A stretch of DNA of 64,000 bases from Mycolicibacterium frederiksbergense (GTDB lineage Bacteria; Actinomycetota; Actinomycetes; Mycobacteriales; Mycobacteriaceae): contig NZ_JARXVE010000013.1 of NCBI RefSeq assembly GCF_029893345.1, positions 62,001 to 126,000 on the forward strand, in the 5' to 3' direction. A program made the translations under genes and the position numbers. The first letter of the stretch is position 1, and the number at the start of each line of letters is the position of its first letter. Positions 17,182 to 25,835 of the stretch are shown here, piece by piece. Under the pieces are notes generated by a model, which saw only the letters and a program-made list of their open reading frames with translations, was not told the DNA's origin and ran no database searches.

Positions 17182-17535
17182 TCAGGCGGTGGTGTCGCGA
17201 CTGCCGAGTCGGAGATGCTCGATGTGGTAGATGGCCTCGTCGAGCAGTTGGGCGACGTGGTTGTCGTACAGCCGGTAGACGATATTGCGACCGGACCTGT
17301 CGCCGGCCACTAGGCCGAGTGCCCGCAATAGCCGGAGTTGATTGGAGACCGCGGGTTGCTCCATGCCGACTGCCGCGGACAGTTCGGTGACCGAGCATGC
17401 CGATTCGCGCAGCCGGGTGAGGATCAGCAACCGGTTCGGGGAGGCCAAGGCCTGCAAGGTCTCGGCGACTTTGGCCGCCGAGGCGGCATCGAGGGATGTC
17501 GCCGGCGTCGCACGCCCCTCAACTCCGTGGCCCAT
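17182..17535 (-). CDS. nmtR: NmtR-like Ni/Co-sensing ArsR repressor
   Basis: A 117-aa ArsR/SmtB-family repressor. The N terminus MGHGVEGR is the same as in M. tuberculosis NmtR, which fixes the start at the ATG at 17535, although in-frame ATGs exist at 17544 and 17577. The helix-turn-helix is MEQPAVSNQLRLLRALGLV. The alpha5 metal ligands D91, H93, H104 and H107 are present in YDNHVAQLLDEAIYHIEH. The extra ligands H109 and H116 are not: residue 109 is Arg and the tail is shorter. It should repress the divergent ctpJ and itself. Confidence 0.93.
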   Translation of the reverse strand: MGHGVEGRATPATSLDAASAAKVAETLQALASPNRLLILTRLRESACSVTELSAAVGMEQPAVSNQLRLLRALGLVAGDRSGRNIVYRLYDNHVAQLLDEAIYHIEHLRLGSRDTTA

Positions 17536-17571
17536 GGCATTCATTGAAGCATGCAAGGCAAAACATCCTTG

Positions 17572-17595
17572 ATACATCTCAATATCTACATGTAT
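17572..17595. promoter_or_regulatory. Candidate NmtR operator
   Basis: A 24-bp dyad between nmtR and ctpJ. The left half is ATACATCTCAAT; the right half, read on the other strand, is ATACATGTAGAT, so 9 of 12 positions match. It is A+T-rich and centred in the divergent intergenic region, like SmtB/ArsR 12-mer operators. Confidence 0.55.
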
Positions 17596-17640
17596 AAATG
17601 TCAGAACTAAGTCAGCCCACCATGAACAGGGGAGCAGTCC

Positions 17641-19581
17641 ATGACCGCACTGCCGACCGACCAGCTGCCGGTGCGAGGTATCGGTGCACCGCCCGACGGG
17701 CGGCCCGGTGCCTGGATCTGGTCGGTGGCGGCGGTGCGCTGGGCCACTGCGGCCTTGACTCTGCTGCTCGTGGGGGTGGTCGCCCAGGTCGCTGGTGCCC
17801 CCGTACCGGTGTGGTGGACGCTGTATCTGGCCTGCTACCTCGCCGGTGGCTGGCAGGCGGCGGTGTCCGGCGTCCAAGCGCTGCGCTGTCGCACCCTCGA
17901 TGTCGACCTACTGATGATCTTGGCGGCGATCGGTGCGGCGGCGATCGGGCAGGTGTTCGACGGAGCGCTGTTGATCGTGATTTTCGCGGTTTCGGGGGCG
18001 TTGGAAGACGTGGCCACCGCGCGTGCCGAGCGCTCGGTGCGTGGTCTGCTCGACCTCGCCCCGGCCGATGCGACGCTGCTCGAGGCCGACGGAAGTCAAC
18101 GGGTCATTGCCGCTGAATCATTGCGTCCCGGCGACCACATCGTCATCCGGCCCGGCGAGCGAATTTCCGCCGACGGCACGGTGATTGGCGGATCCTCAGA
18201 CGTCGACCAATCGTCGATCACCGGCGAGCCGCTGCCGGTCGCCAAACACGAGGGTGACGAGGTTTTCGCGGGCACACTCAACACCTCCGGTGCGCTGCGC
18301 GTCGCCGTCATGCGTGACCCGTCCAGCACGGTGATGGCACGTATCGTCGCGGCGGTCGCCGATGCATCGGCGACAAAGGCCACCACGCAGCTGTTCATCG
18401 AGAAGGTCGAACAGCGTTATTCGATGCTGGTTGTGGTAGCCACTCTGGCGCTGTTCCTTGTCCCGCTGGCACTGGGTGCCGACCTGCGCTCGACCCTGTT
18501 GCGTGCCATGACATTCATGATCGTGGCCTCACCGTGTGCGGTCGTGCTGGCCACCATGCCGCCGTTGCTGTGCTCGATCGCCAACGCCAGCCGCCATGGT
18601 GTGCTGGTTAAATCCGCGGTCGCAATGGAGCGGCTGGCCGATACCGACGTCGTGGTGTTCGACAAGACCGGAACGCTGACCGTGGGTGATCCCCAGGTAT
18701 CGCGGGTGGTGACACTGAATGGCGCCGACGATGCCCATGTGCTCGAAATAGCGGCTGCGGCAGAACAATTCAGTGAGCATCCGATCGGCCGGGCGATCGT
18801 CGCCGAGGCCGCCTGCCGCAATATCGCGGTTCCCGAGGCCACCGCCTTCACAGCCATCCCTGGCCGTGGCGTGACCGCCACGGTCGCAGGGCGGGCGGTC
18901 GCGGTATCTAGTCCGGCGGCCTACCCGGGACCGCCGATCCCGGCGGTGGCCGACATCGAAGCCGGCGGGGCAACCGCAGTCGTCGTGGTGCTGGACGGCG
19001 TTGCTGTCGGAGTGCTCGGCCTACACGACACCGTCCGGCCTGGTGCCGCGGCTGCGGTGCGCCGACTGCGCTCGCTCACGGGGTGCTTGCCGGTGCTGCT
19101 GACCGGCGACAACGACCGTGCGGCAGCCCGGTTGGCCGAGCAACTCGGCATCGACGATGTGCGTGCCGGGTTGCTGCCCGAACACAAGGCCGACGCGGTC
19201 CGGGAGTTGGAAGCCGGCGGCCGGCGCGTTCTGATGGTGGGCGACGGCATCAACGATGCCCCGGCGATGGCGGGCGCGCATGCGTCGATGGCGATGGGGC
19301 GCTGCGGTGCTGATCTCACCGTCGACACCGCCGACGTCGTCACCATCGGCGACGAACTCGCGACGATCGGTGCGGTGATCTCGCTGTCCCGACGGGCGCG
19401 GCGCCTGGTCATCGCCAATCTGGTGCTGGCCGCCACGGCTATCGCAGTCCTGGTGGCCTGGGACCTGTTCGGGCACTTACCGTTACCGCTGGGGGTGGCC
19501 GGTCATGAGGGATCGACCATGCTGGTGGCGCTCAACGGTTTGAGGCTGCTGAGTGGCCGGGCCTGGCGCCCACTTTCCTAG
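17641..19581 (+). CDS. ctpJ: CtpJ-like P1B-4 Ni/Co-exporting ATPase
   Basis: A 646-aa metal-transporting P-type ATPase. It lacks an HMA domain. Motifs are ITGEPLPV (TGE loop), SPCAVVLATMP (intramembrane site), DKTGTLT, SEHPIGR and GDGINDAPAM, and the last membrane helix has HEGSTMLVALNGLR. SPC together with HEGST is the P1B-4 signature (Co/Ni/Fe efflux). Start ATG 17641 follows GGGAGCA. Divergence from NmtR reproduces the nmtR-ctpJ arrangement known from M. tuberculosis, which is the basis for the symbol. Confidence 0.92.
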   Translation: MTALPTDQLPVRGIGAPPDGRPGAWIWSVAAVRWATAALTLLLVGVVAQVAGAPVPVWWTLYLACYLAGGWQAAVSGVQALRCRTLDVDLLMILAAIGAAAIGQVFDGALLIVIFAVSGALEDVATARAERSVRGLLDLAPADATLLEADGSQRVIAAESLRPGDHIVIRPGERISADGTVIGGSSDVDQSSITGEPLPVAKHEGDEVFAGTLNTSGALRVAVMRDPSSTVMARIVAAVADASATKATTQLFIEKVEQRYSMLVVVATLALFLVPLALGADLRSTLLRAMTFMIVASPCAVVLATMPPLLCSIANASRHGVLVKSAVAMERLADTDVVVFDKTGTLTVGDPQVSRVVTLNGADDAHVLEIAAAAEQFSEHPIGRAIVAEAACRNIAVPEATAFTAIPGRGVTATVAGRAVAVSSPAAYPGPPIPAVADIEAGGATAVVVVLDGVAVGVLGLHDTVRPGAAAAVRRLRSLTGCLPVLLTGDNDRAAARLAEQLGIDDVRAGLLPEHKADAVRELEAGGRRVLMVGDGINDAPAMAGAHASMAMGRCGADLTVDTADVVTIGDELATIGAVISLSRRARRLVIANLVLAATAIAVLVAWDLFGHLPLPLGVAGHEGSTMLVALNGLRLLSGRAWRPLS

Positions 19582-19644
19582 CGCGAGCAGACACAGAATC
19601 GCACGAAAACCGCCCTCTGGGTGCGATTCTGTGTCTGCTCGCGC
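19581..19644. terminator. Bidirectional hairpin between convergent ctpJ and prpE
   Basis: A perfect 23-bp inverted repeat with arms at 19581-19603 and 19622-19644 (core AGACACAGAATCGCA) and an 18-base loop. It begins on the last base of the ctpJ stop codon and ends 8 bases from the prpE stop. No T-run is present. The sequence resembles a hairpin I recall between convergent mycobacterial genes. Confidence 0.75.
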
Positions 19645-19652
19645 AAGAGAAC

Positions 19653-21533
19653 TCAGCGGCGCAGGACGTCCTTGAGCGCGTCGAGCACGGCGGGATCCTC
19701 GATCGTGGAGGGCACCGGCTCGTCACGGCCGTCGGCGATACCCCGCATGGTCTTGCGCAGGATCTTGCCCGAGCGGGTCTTCGGCAACGCGGCCACCACG
19801 TCGACCGTCTTGAAAACCGCCACTGCACCGATGTTTTCCCGCACCCGAGCAACCAGCTCCTCGGCGAGCCGATCGGCCGAAGCTCCGGTCTTGAGCACTA
19901 CGAAGCCGCGCGGCACCTGTCCCTTGAGTTCGTCGGCGACACCGATCACCGCGCATTCGGCCACTGCCGGATGCTCGGCCAGCACCGCCTCGATGGCGCC
20001 GGTGGACAGTCGGTGCCCGGCGACGTTGATGACGTCGTCGGTGCGGCCCATCACGAACAGGTAGCCGTCGGAGTCCACGTACCCGCCGTCGCCGGTGAGG
20101 TAGTACCCAGTGAACGCGGACAGATACGACGCGACGTAGCGGTGGTCATCGCCCCACAGCGTCGGCAGGGTGCCGGGCGGAAGCGGCAGCTTGATGCAGA
20201 TCGCGCCTTCCTCACCGGGCTGACACGGCGTGCCGTCCGAATGCAGGACCTGCACGTTGTACCCGGGCATCGGCACGGTGGCCGAACCGGGCTTGATCGG
20301 CATCTGCTCCACACCCATCGGGTCGCCGGCGATGGCCCAACCGGTTTCGGTCTGCCACCAGTGGTCGACGACCGGGATGCCGAGGTGTTCGGAGGCCCAG
20401 TGGTAGGTGTCGGGGTCGAGCCGTTCCCCGGCCTGGAACAGGTACTTGAGCCCGGACAGGTCGTAATCGGCCAGATGGGTGGCGCCGGGATCCTCTTTCT
20501 TGATCGCGCGGATCGCCGTCGGCGCGGCGAACAGCACCTTGACGCCGTGTTCGGACGCCACCCGCCAGAATGCCCCGGCGTCGGGGGTGCCGATCGGTTT
20601 GCCTTCGTAGAGAACGGTTGTCGCGCCCAACAGCAACGGCGCGTACACGATGTAGGAGTGGCCGACCACCCAGCCGACGTCGGAGGCGGTCCAGAACACG
20701 TCGCCGGGTGCCACGTCGTAGAGATGGCGCATGCTCCACAGCAGCGCCACCGCATGGCCGCCGTTGTCGCGGACGATGCCCTTGGGCTTGCCGGTGGTGC
20801 CCGAGGTGTAGAGCACGTACAGCGGGTCGGTGGCGGCCACCGGCACCGGGTCGGCCGGGGTGGCGTCGGCCATCAGCTGGTGCCAGTCGTGGTCGCGGCC
20901 CTCGATCAGTTCGCCGCGGCACTGCTCGCGTTGCAGGATGACGCAGGACTGCGGCTTGTGCTCGGCCAGCTGCAACGCGGCATCCAGCATCGGCTTGTAC
21001 TCGACGATGCGCGTCGGCTCGATGCCGCAGGAGGCGCTCACCACGGCCACGGGCTTGGCGTCGTCGATGCGGGTGGCCAGCTCGTGCGCGGCGAACCCGC
21101 CGAACACCACCGAGTGCACCGCACCCAGCCGGGCGCAGGCCAGCATCGCGATGACCGCCTCGGGAACCATCGGCATGTAGATCACTACGAGGTCGCCCTT
21201 GCCCACCCCGAGCCCGCGCAGCGCCCCGGCGAACCGGGCGGTGGCATCGCGCAGTTCGAGGTAGGTGTAGGTGCGCTTGGTGCCGGTGACGGGGGAGTCG
21301 TAGATCAGCGCGGTCTGGTCGCCACGCTCGGCCACGTGCCGGTCCAGGGCATTGGCGCAGGTGTTGAGCTCCCCGTCGGGGAACCACCGGTAGAACGGCG
21401 GGTGGCTGTCGTCGAGTATGCGCTGCGGCTCGGTCGTCCAGGTCACAGCCTTGGCAGCGTCGGCCCAGAACGTTGCTGGGTCGTCGATGCTGGCCTCGAA
21501 AAGGGCACGGTAGAGAGCGGTGTCGCCGGACAT
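19653..21533 (-). CDS. prpE: Propionyl-CoA synthetase (acyl-CoA synthetase)
   Basis: A 626-aa AMP-forming acyl-CoA ligase of the acetyl/propionyl-CoA synthetase group. It has the N-terminal ACAS_N segment (FEASIDDPATFWADAA), the P-loop-like A3 motif YTSGTTGKPKGIV, the acyl-pocket region DVGWVVGHSYIVYAPL, the WWQTETGW core, and the C-terminal lysine motif RSGKILRKTMR. Sequence style (626 aa; RDNGG after the A3 loop) fits PrpE better than Acs. It activates propionate for the methylcitrate or methylmalonyl routes. A near-perfect palindrome overlaps its promoter region. Confidence 0.88.
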   Translation of the reverse strand: MSGDTALYRALFEASIDDPATFWADAAKAVTWTTEPQRILDDSHPPFYRWFPDGELNTCANALDRHVAERGDQTALIYDSPVTGTKRTYTYLELRDATARFAGALRGLGVGKGDLVVIYMPMVPEAVIAMLACARLGAVHSVVFGGFAAHELATRIDDAKPVAVVSASCGIEPTRIVEYKPMLDAALQLAEHKPQSCVILQREQCRGELIEGRDHDWHQLMADATPADPVPVAATDPLYVLYTSGTTGKPKGIVRDNGGHAVALLWSMRHLYDVAPGDVFWTASDVGWVVGHSYIVYAPLLLGATTVLYEGKPIGTPDAGAFWRVASEHGVKVLFAAPTAIRAIKKEDPGATHLADYDLSGLKYLFQAGERLDPDTYHWASEHLGIPVVDHWWQTETGWAIAGDPMGVEQMPIKPGSATVPMPGYNVQVLHSDGTPCQPGEEGAICIKLPLPPGTLPTLWGDDHRYVASYLSAFTGYYLTGDGGYVDSDGYLFVMGRTDDVINVAGHRLSTGAIEAVLAEHPAVAECAVIGVADELKGQVPRGFVVLKTGASADRLAEELVARVRENIGAVAVFKTVDVVAALPKTRSGKILRKTMRGIADGRDEPVPSTIEDPAVLDALKDVLRR

Positions 21534-21544
21534 ACCGGAACCGT

Positions 21545-21570
21545 ATCGTGCTCGACTAGTCGAACACGAT
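21545..21570. promoter_or_regulatory. 26-bp palindrome upstream of prpE
   Basis: The two 13-base halves ATCGTGCTCGACT and ATCGTGTTCGACT (read on opposite strands) differ at one position, with no spacer. It ends 12 bases before the prpE ATG, overlapping where -10/-35 elements would lie if the message is short-leadered. A dimeric repressor or activator site is likely. The gap 21571-21641 to kdpE shows nothing else. Confidence 0.6.
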
Positions 21571-21641
21571 GATTGTCGCCGGTCGGTGGCTCGACCGCGG
21601 CCGGTGGTCTATCGCATGCGGTTACCGGTCGGGCGGAATCA

Positions 21642-22340
21642 TCAGGCCTGGAAGCGGTAGCCCATCCCCGCCTCGGTCAGCAGGTGCACCGGGTGCGACG
21701 GATCGTCTTCGAGCTTGCGGCGTAGCTGCGCCAGATAGACCCGCAGATAGTGGGTTTCCTTGGCGTAGGCCGGGCCCCACACCTCGCGCAGCAGTTCCTC
21801 GCGGCCCACCAGCTTGCCCCGGTTGCGCACCAACATCTCCAGCATGCCCCACTCGGTCGGGGTCAGATGCACCTCGGTGTTGTTCTTGGTGACCTTCTTG
21901 GCGGCGAGATCCACTGTGAACGAAGATGTTTCGATCACCGGCTGATCGGTGTCGGCAACCGCGCCGCGGCGCACCGCAGCGCGCAGCCGGGCCAGGAACT
22001 CGTCCATGCCGAAGGGTTTGGTGACATAGTCGTCGGCCCCGGCGTCGAGCGCCTCCACCTTGTCCGAGGAATCGGTGCGGGCCGAGAGCACGATCACCGG
22101 CGCCGACAGCCAGCCGCGCAGGCCGGCCAGCACCTCGATACCCGACATATCGGGCAGACCCAGGTCGAGCACGATCACGTCGGGTCGGTGATCGGTGGCG
22201 GAGCGCAACCCCTGCACACCGGTGGTCGCGGTGTCGACCTCGTAGCCGCGCACCGACAGGTTGATTCGCAGGGCCCGCAGGATCTGCGGCTCATCGTCGA
22301 TCACCAGGACTCGGGTCTTGGGGGCGGTGGTGGTTGTCAT
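21642..22340 (-). CDS. kdpE: KdpE response regulator
   Basis: A 232-aa OmpR-family regulator. The receiver domain has the acidic pair DDE, the phospho-acceptor Asp in DVIVLDLGLPDMSG, and KPFGMDEF with the conserved Lys. A winged helix follows (LTPTEWGMLEML, THYLRVYLAQLRRKLE). Its start overlaps the kdpD stop by four bases. It should activate kdpFABC under low potassium or osmotic stress. Confidence 0.96.
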   Translation of the reverse strand: MTTTTAPKTRVLVIDDEPQILRALRINLSVRGYEVDTATTGVQGLRSATDHRPDVIVLDLGLPDMSGIEVLAGLRGWLSAPVIVLSARTDSSDKVEALDAGADDYVTKPFGMDEFLARLRAAVRRGAVADTDQPVIETSSFTVDLAAKKVTKNNTEVHLTPTEWGMLEMLVRNRGKLVGREELLREVWGPAYAKETHYLRVYLAQLRRKLEDDPSHPVHLLTEAGMGYRFQA

Positions 22341-24910
22341 GCCGGTTCGTCCTTTGGCGGTGCGGCGAGGTCGATCTCGACGGTGAGGCCTCCGCCGGGG
22401 GTATCGGTCGCCGAGATGGTGCCGCCCATGGCCTCGACGAAACCGCGGGCAACCGACAGGCCCAGCCCGACGCCGATGCTGGTGTCGTGGTCACCGAGCC
22501 GCTGGAACGGCGCGAACAGCCGTTCCTCGGCGCCGCGCGGCATGCCGGGGCCCTCGTCGGCCACCGCGATCAGCACCCGATCGGCGACCCGCCCGGCGGT
22601 CACCCGCACCGGTCCGTCGGGGGCGTAGCGCAGGGCGTTGTCGATCAGATTGGCCAGCACCCGCTCGAGCAGACCGCTATCCGCCATCACCACCGCAGTG
22701 CCGACCTCGACCTTCACCCGGTCCAGGCCCTCTCTGGCGAATCCGGTGGCGCCCCTGCTGATTCCGAGCAGCGCGCGCTGCACCGACTCCTCCAGGTACA
22801 CCCTCCGCAGCTCCGGCCGGACCACACCGGCGGCCAGCCGCGAGGAGTCCAGCAGGTTGCCGACCAGCGCGGTGAGGACATCGATCGATTCCTCGATGGT
22901 GGCCAGCAGCTCCGCGGTGTCCTCGTCGGAGAAGTTGACGTCCTCGCTGCGCAGGCTGGACACCGCGGCCTTGGCGGCGGCCAGCGGCGTCCGCAGATCG
23001 TGGCTGACCGCCGAGAGCAGGGACCGGCGCAGCTCGTCGGCCTGGGCGATGGCCACCGCCTTGCCGGCCTCCTCGGTCAGCTCACGCTGCTTGACCAGCC
23101 CAGCGGCCTGCTTGGCCACCGCGCTGAGCACCCGGCGGGCCCGGACGGGCAGTTCGCGCCCGGCCAGCAGCAGCCAGAATTCGTCGTCGCCGACTTCGAT
23201 GGCGGTGTCGGCGGTATCGACGTCATCGCAGGGCTTCTGGCCGACGCAGGCCACCACGGTGGCGGTTCCGTCTTTTTCACGCAACAGGCTGACCGCGCGC
23301 TGCGAATAGGTTTCCCGGACGCGTTCCAGCAGGGTGTCCAGGTCCGCGCCGCGCAGCACCGATCCGGCGAACAGCGTGAGCAGTTCGGCCTCTTGGGAGG
23401 CGCGTTTGGCCTCGCGGGCTCGACTGGCCGCGCCGTCGACCAGGGCCGCCACGGCCACGGCGATCAGCAGCAGCACGACGACGGTGACGGCGCTGTCGGG
23501 TTCGGAGATGGTGAAGGTGTGCCGCGGGGCGACCAGGAAATAGTTGAGCAGCAGCCCGGACAGCACCGCCGACAGCGCCGCGGGGGCGACACCACCGAGC
23601 AGGGCGACCACCAGCACACCGATGAAGAACAATGCGCTCTGGCCGCTGACCCCGAGGAACGGGTCGAGTGCCTCGACGATGAGCAGGCAGATCGCCGACG
23701 GAACCACCAGGGCGGCAAGCCAGGATGCCAGATGACGGTGCCGGGCACCGATCGACGACCACGGCCGTACCCGGTGGGTGTGCTCATGGGTGACCATGTG
23801 GACGTCGATCTTGCCGGACTGCTGCACCACCGCGGCGCCGATGCCCTCGTCGAAGATCCGGGCCCACCGCGACCGTCGCGAGGTGCCCAGCACCAGTTGG
23901 GTGGCGTTGCGCTCGCGGGCGAATTCAAGGAGTGCCGTCGGCACACCGTCGGCGGTGTCGCCGACCACGGTGTGCACGGTGGCGCCCAGGCTGTTGGCCA
24001 GTTCACGCACCCGACCCATCTGTGGTGCCGACACCCCGGACAGGCCGTCGCCGCGCACCACGTGCACCACCATGAGCTCGGCGCTGGACTTGGATGCGAT
24101 TCGGGATGCCCTGCGTACCAGGGTTTCTGACTCGGGACCTCCGGTGACGGCCACCACCACGCGTTCTCGTGCCTCCCAGGTGTCGGTGATCTTGTTGTCG
24201 GCCCGGTATTTCGCCAGCGCGGCGTCGACCTGGTCGGCCAGCCACAGCAGGGCTATTTCGCGCAGAGCGGTGAGATTTCCGCGACGGAAGTAGTTTGACA
24301 GCGCGGCATCGATGCGCTCCGGTGCGTACACGTTGCCGTGGGACAGCCTGCGGCGCAGCGCCTCCGGGGTGATGTCGACCAGCTCGATCTGGTCGGCGGC
24401 CCGGACCACCTCGTCGGGGATCCGCTCCTGCTGTTCGATACCGGTGATCTGGGTGACGACATCGTTGAGGCTGTCCAGATGCTGGACGTTGACCGTGGAG
24501 ATCACGGTGATGCCGGCGTCCAGCAGCTCCTCGACGTCCTGCCAGCGTTTGGGATTCTTGCTGCCGGGGGTGTTGGTGTGGGCGAGCTCGTCGACCAGCA
24601 CCACCTGCGGGTTGCGGGCGAGCACCGCGGGCACGTCGAGTTCGGGGAACCGGCCTCCCCGGTACTCGACGTAGCGCGGCGGGATGATCTCGATGCCCTC
24701 AATAAGCTCGGCGGTCTTCTTGCGGCCGTGCGTCTCGACCACCGCTGCAACCACGTCGGTGCCGCGTTCGAGCCGGCGGTGGGCTTCGCCGAGCATCGCG
24801 TAGGTCTTGCCGACGCCGGGAGCGGCGCCCAGATAGATGCGCAGCTCGCCGCGCTTCTTGCGGGCGTCGTGGCGGTGCACATCGCCGGTGGTCACAGCTC
24901 CATCATCCAC
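22337..24910 (-). CDS. kdpD: KdpD sensor histidine kinase
   Basis: An 857-aa turgor/K+ sensor kinase. The N-terminal KdpD domain contains the Walker A GAAPGVGKTY and the Walker B-like VDELAHTNTPG, then a universal-stress-protein domain. Four closely spaced membrane helices follow (LAALVVPSAICLLIVEAL onward), then a GAF-like linker, the H box AVSHDLRTPLA and the ATPase N, G1 (DEGPGMP) and G2 (GVGLGLSVA) boxes. It lies 6 bases after kdpC and is co-transcribed with kdpFABC. Confidence 0.96.
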   Translation of the reverse strand: MDDGAVTTGDVHRHDARKKRGELRIYLGAAPGVGKTYAMLGEAHRRLERGTDVVAAVVETHGRKKTAELIEGIEIIPPRYVEYRGGRFPELDVPAVLARNPQVVLVDELAHTNTPGSKNPKRWQDVEELLDAGITVISTVNVQHLDSLNDVVTQITGIEQQERIPDEVVRAADQIELVDITPEALRRRLSHGNVYAPERIDAALSNYFRRGNLTALREIALLWLADQVDAALAKYRADNKITDTWEARERVVVAVTGGPESETLVRRASRIASKSSAELMVVHVVRGDGLSGVSAPQMGRVRELANSLGATVHTVVGDTADGVPTALLEFARERNATQLVLGTSRRSRWARIFDEGIGAAVVQQSGKIDVHMVTHEHTHRVRPWSSIGARHRHLASWLAALVVPSAICLLIVEALDPFLGVSGQSALFFIGVLVVALLGGVAPAALSAVLSGLLLNYFLVAPRHTFTISEPDSAVTVVVLLLIAVAVAALVDGAASRAREAKRASQEAELLTLFAGSVLRGADLDTLLERVRETYSQRAVSLLREKDGTATVVACVGQKPCDDVDTADTAIEVGDDEFWLLLAGRELPVRARRVLSAVAKQAAGLVKQRELTEEAGKAVAIAQADELRRSLLSAVSHDLRTPLAAAKAAVSSLRSEDVNFSDEDTAELLATIEESIDVLTALVGNLLDSSRLAAGVVRPELRRVYLEESVQRALLGISRGATGFAREGLDRVKVEVGTAVVMADSGLLERVLANLIDNALRYAPDGPVRVTAGRVADRVLIAVADEGPGMPRGAEERLFAPFQRLGDHDTSIGVGLGLSVARGFVEAMGGTISATDTPGGGLTVEIDLAAPPKDEPA

Positions 24911-24916
24911 GTTTGC

Positions 24917-25834
24917 TCAACGATTCAGTGCATAGAGCCGGTCCAGGTCCATGTTGAGCAGCAACACGTTGACCCGGGGTTCGCCGAAGAAGCCGAGGGT
25001 GCGGCCCTCGGTGTGGTCGGCCACTGCCGCGCGGACCAGATCGGGGTTGATGCCGCGGGCCTTGGCCACCCGGTCCACCTGCAGATTCGCGTAGGCGACC
25101 GAGATGTGCGGATCCAGACCGCTGCCGCTGGCGGTCACCGCGTCGGCGGGCACCTGCGCATCGGCCGGCGCACTGCCCCGGACCGGCACGATCAGCCCCA
25201 GGCTGTAGTCCTCGCCGTAGCGAGCGCACTCCACCCGCACGTTCTGGTAGGTGTTCAGGAACGGCGTCGTGGTGGAGCTGCAGGGCTCGTTGACGCTGAC
25301 CACCCGGGTGGGATGCACGACGTTGCCGTGGTTGTCCCGCGGCCCGAAGACCGACAGCACCGCGCCGACACCGCCGCCGGTGCAGAACGGGCGGGTGCCG
25401 GCGTCCTTGCCCAGGCCTTCGAGCTCGGCGACGGCGTCGCTGCGCTCGCACACCATGGTGAGCAGGCTGGGCTTGTAGCCGTTGTCGTCGGCGGGCAGCG
25501 CCGGATCGCCGAGGGTGTCGACGATACTTTCCGGGCCCAGGTTTCCGGCGCCGCTGGCCATCGGGTCATATCCGGTACCGGCATTGGACGGGCGGCTCTG
25601 GAAGTACTGCGGCAGGGCCTTGCCGTCGGCATCGGTGAACGACTGGCCGATCAGGCTGCTGCCCACGACCTTTCCGTTCACCTCGACCAGCGATCCGTCG
25701 GCCTTGTCCCGCAGTCCGGGCAGTTGGGCCACCAGCCAGATGAAGACCGGATAGCCGATACCGAGGATCACGGTGAGCACCAGCAGCGCACGCAATGCCG
25801 CTGCATGTTGGCGAACCAGGTTGGAGAATTTCAT
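24917..25834 (-). CDS. kdpC: KdpC potassium-ATPase subunit with Cys-containing insertion
   Basis: KdpC stabilises the KdpFABC complex through a single N-terminal helix (LRALLVLTVILGIGYPVF) and an extracytoplasmic domain. Conserved ends are GSSLIGQSF, YFQSRPSNAG and the C-terminal TASGSGLDPHISVAYA. At 305 aa it is about 110 residues longer than most KdpC proteins. The excess lies between about residues 102 and 222 and carries four cysteines (129, 151, 185, 203). The frame is uninterrupted, so this is an insertion rather than an error. Confidence 0.92.
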   Translation of the reverse strand: MKFSNLVRQHAAALRALLVLTVILGIGYPVFIWLVAQLPGLRDKADGSLVEVNGKVVGSSLIGQSFTDADGKALPQYFQSRPSNAGTGYDPMASGAGNLGPESIVDTLGDPALPADDNGYKPSLLTMVCERSDAVAELEGLGKDAGTRPFCTGGGVGAVLSVFGPRDNHGNVVHPTRVVSVNEPCSSTTTPFLNTYQNVRVECARYGEDYSLGLIVPVRGSAPADAQVPADAVTASGSGLDPHISVAYANLQVDRVAKARGINPDLVRAAVADHTEGRTLGFFGEPRVNVLLLNMDLDRLYALNR

Positions 25835-25835
25835 G

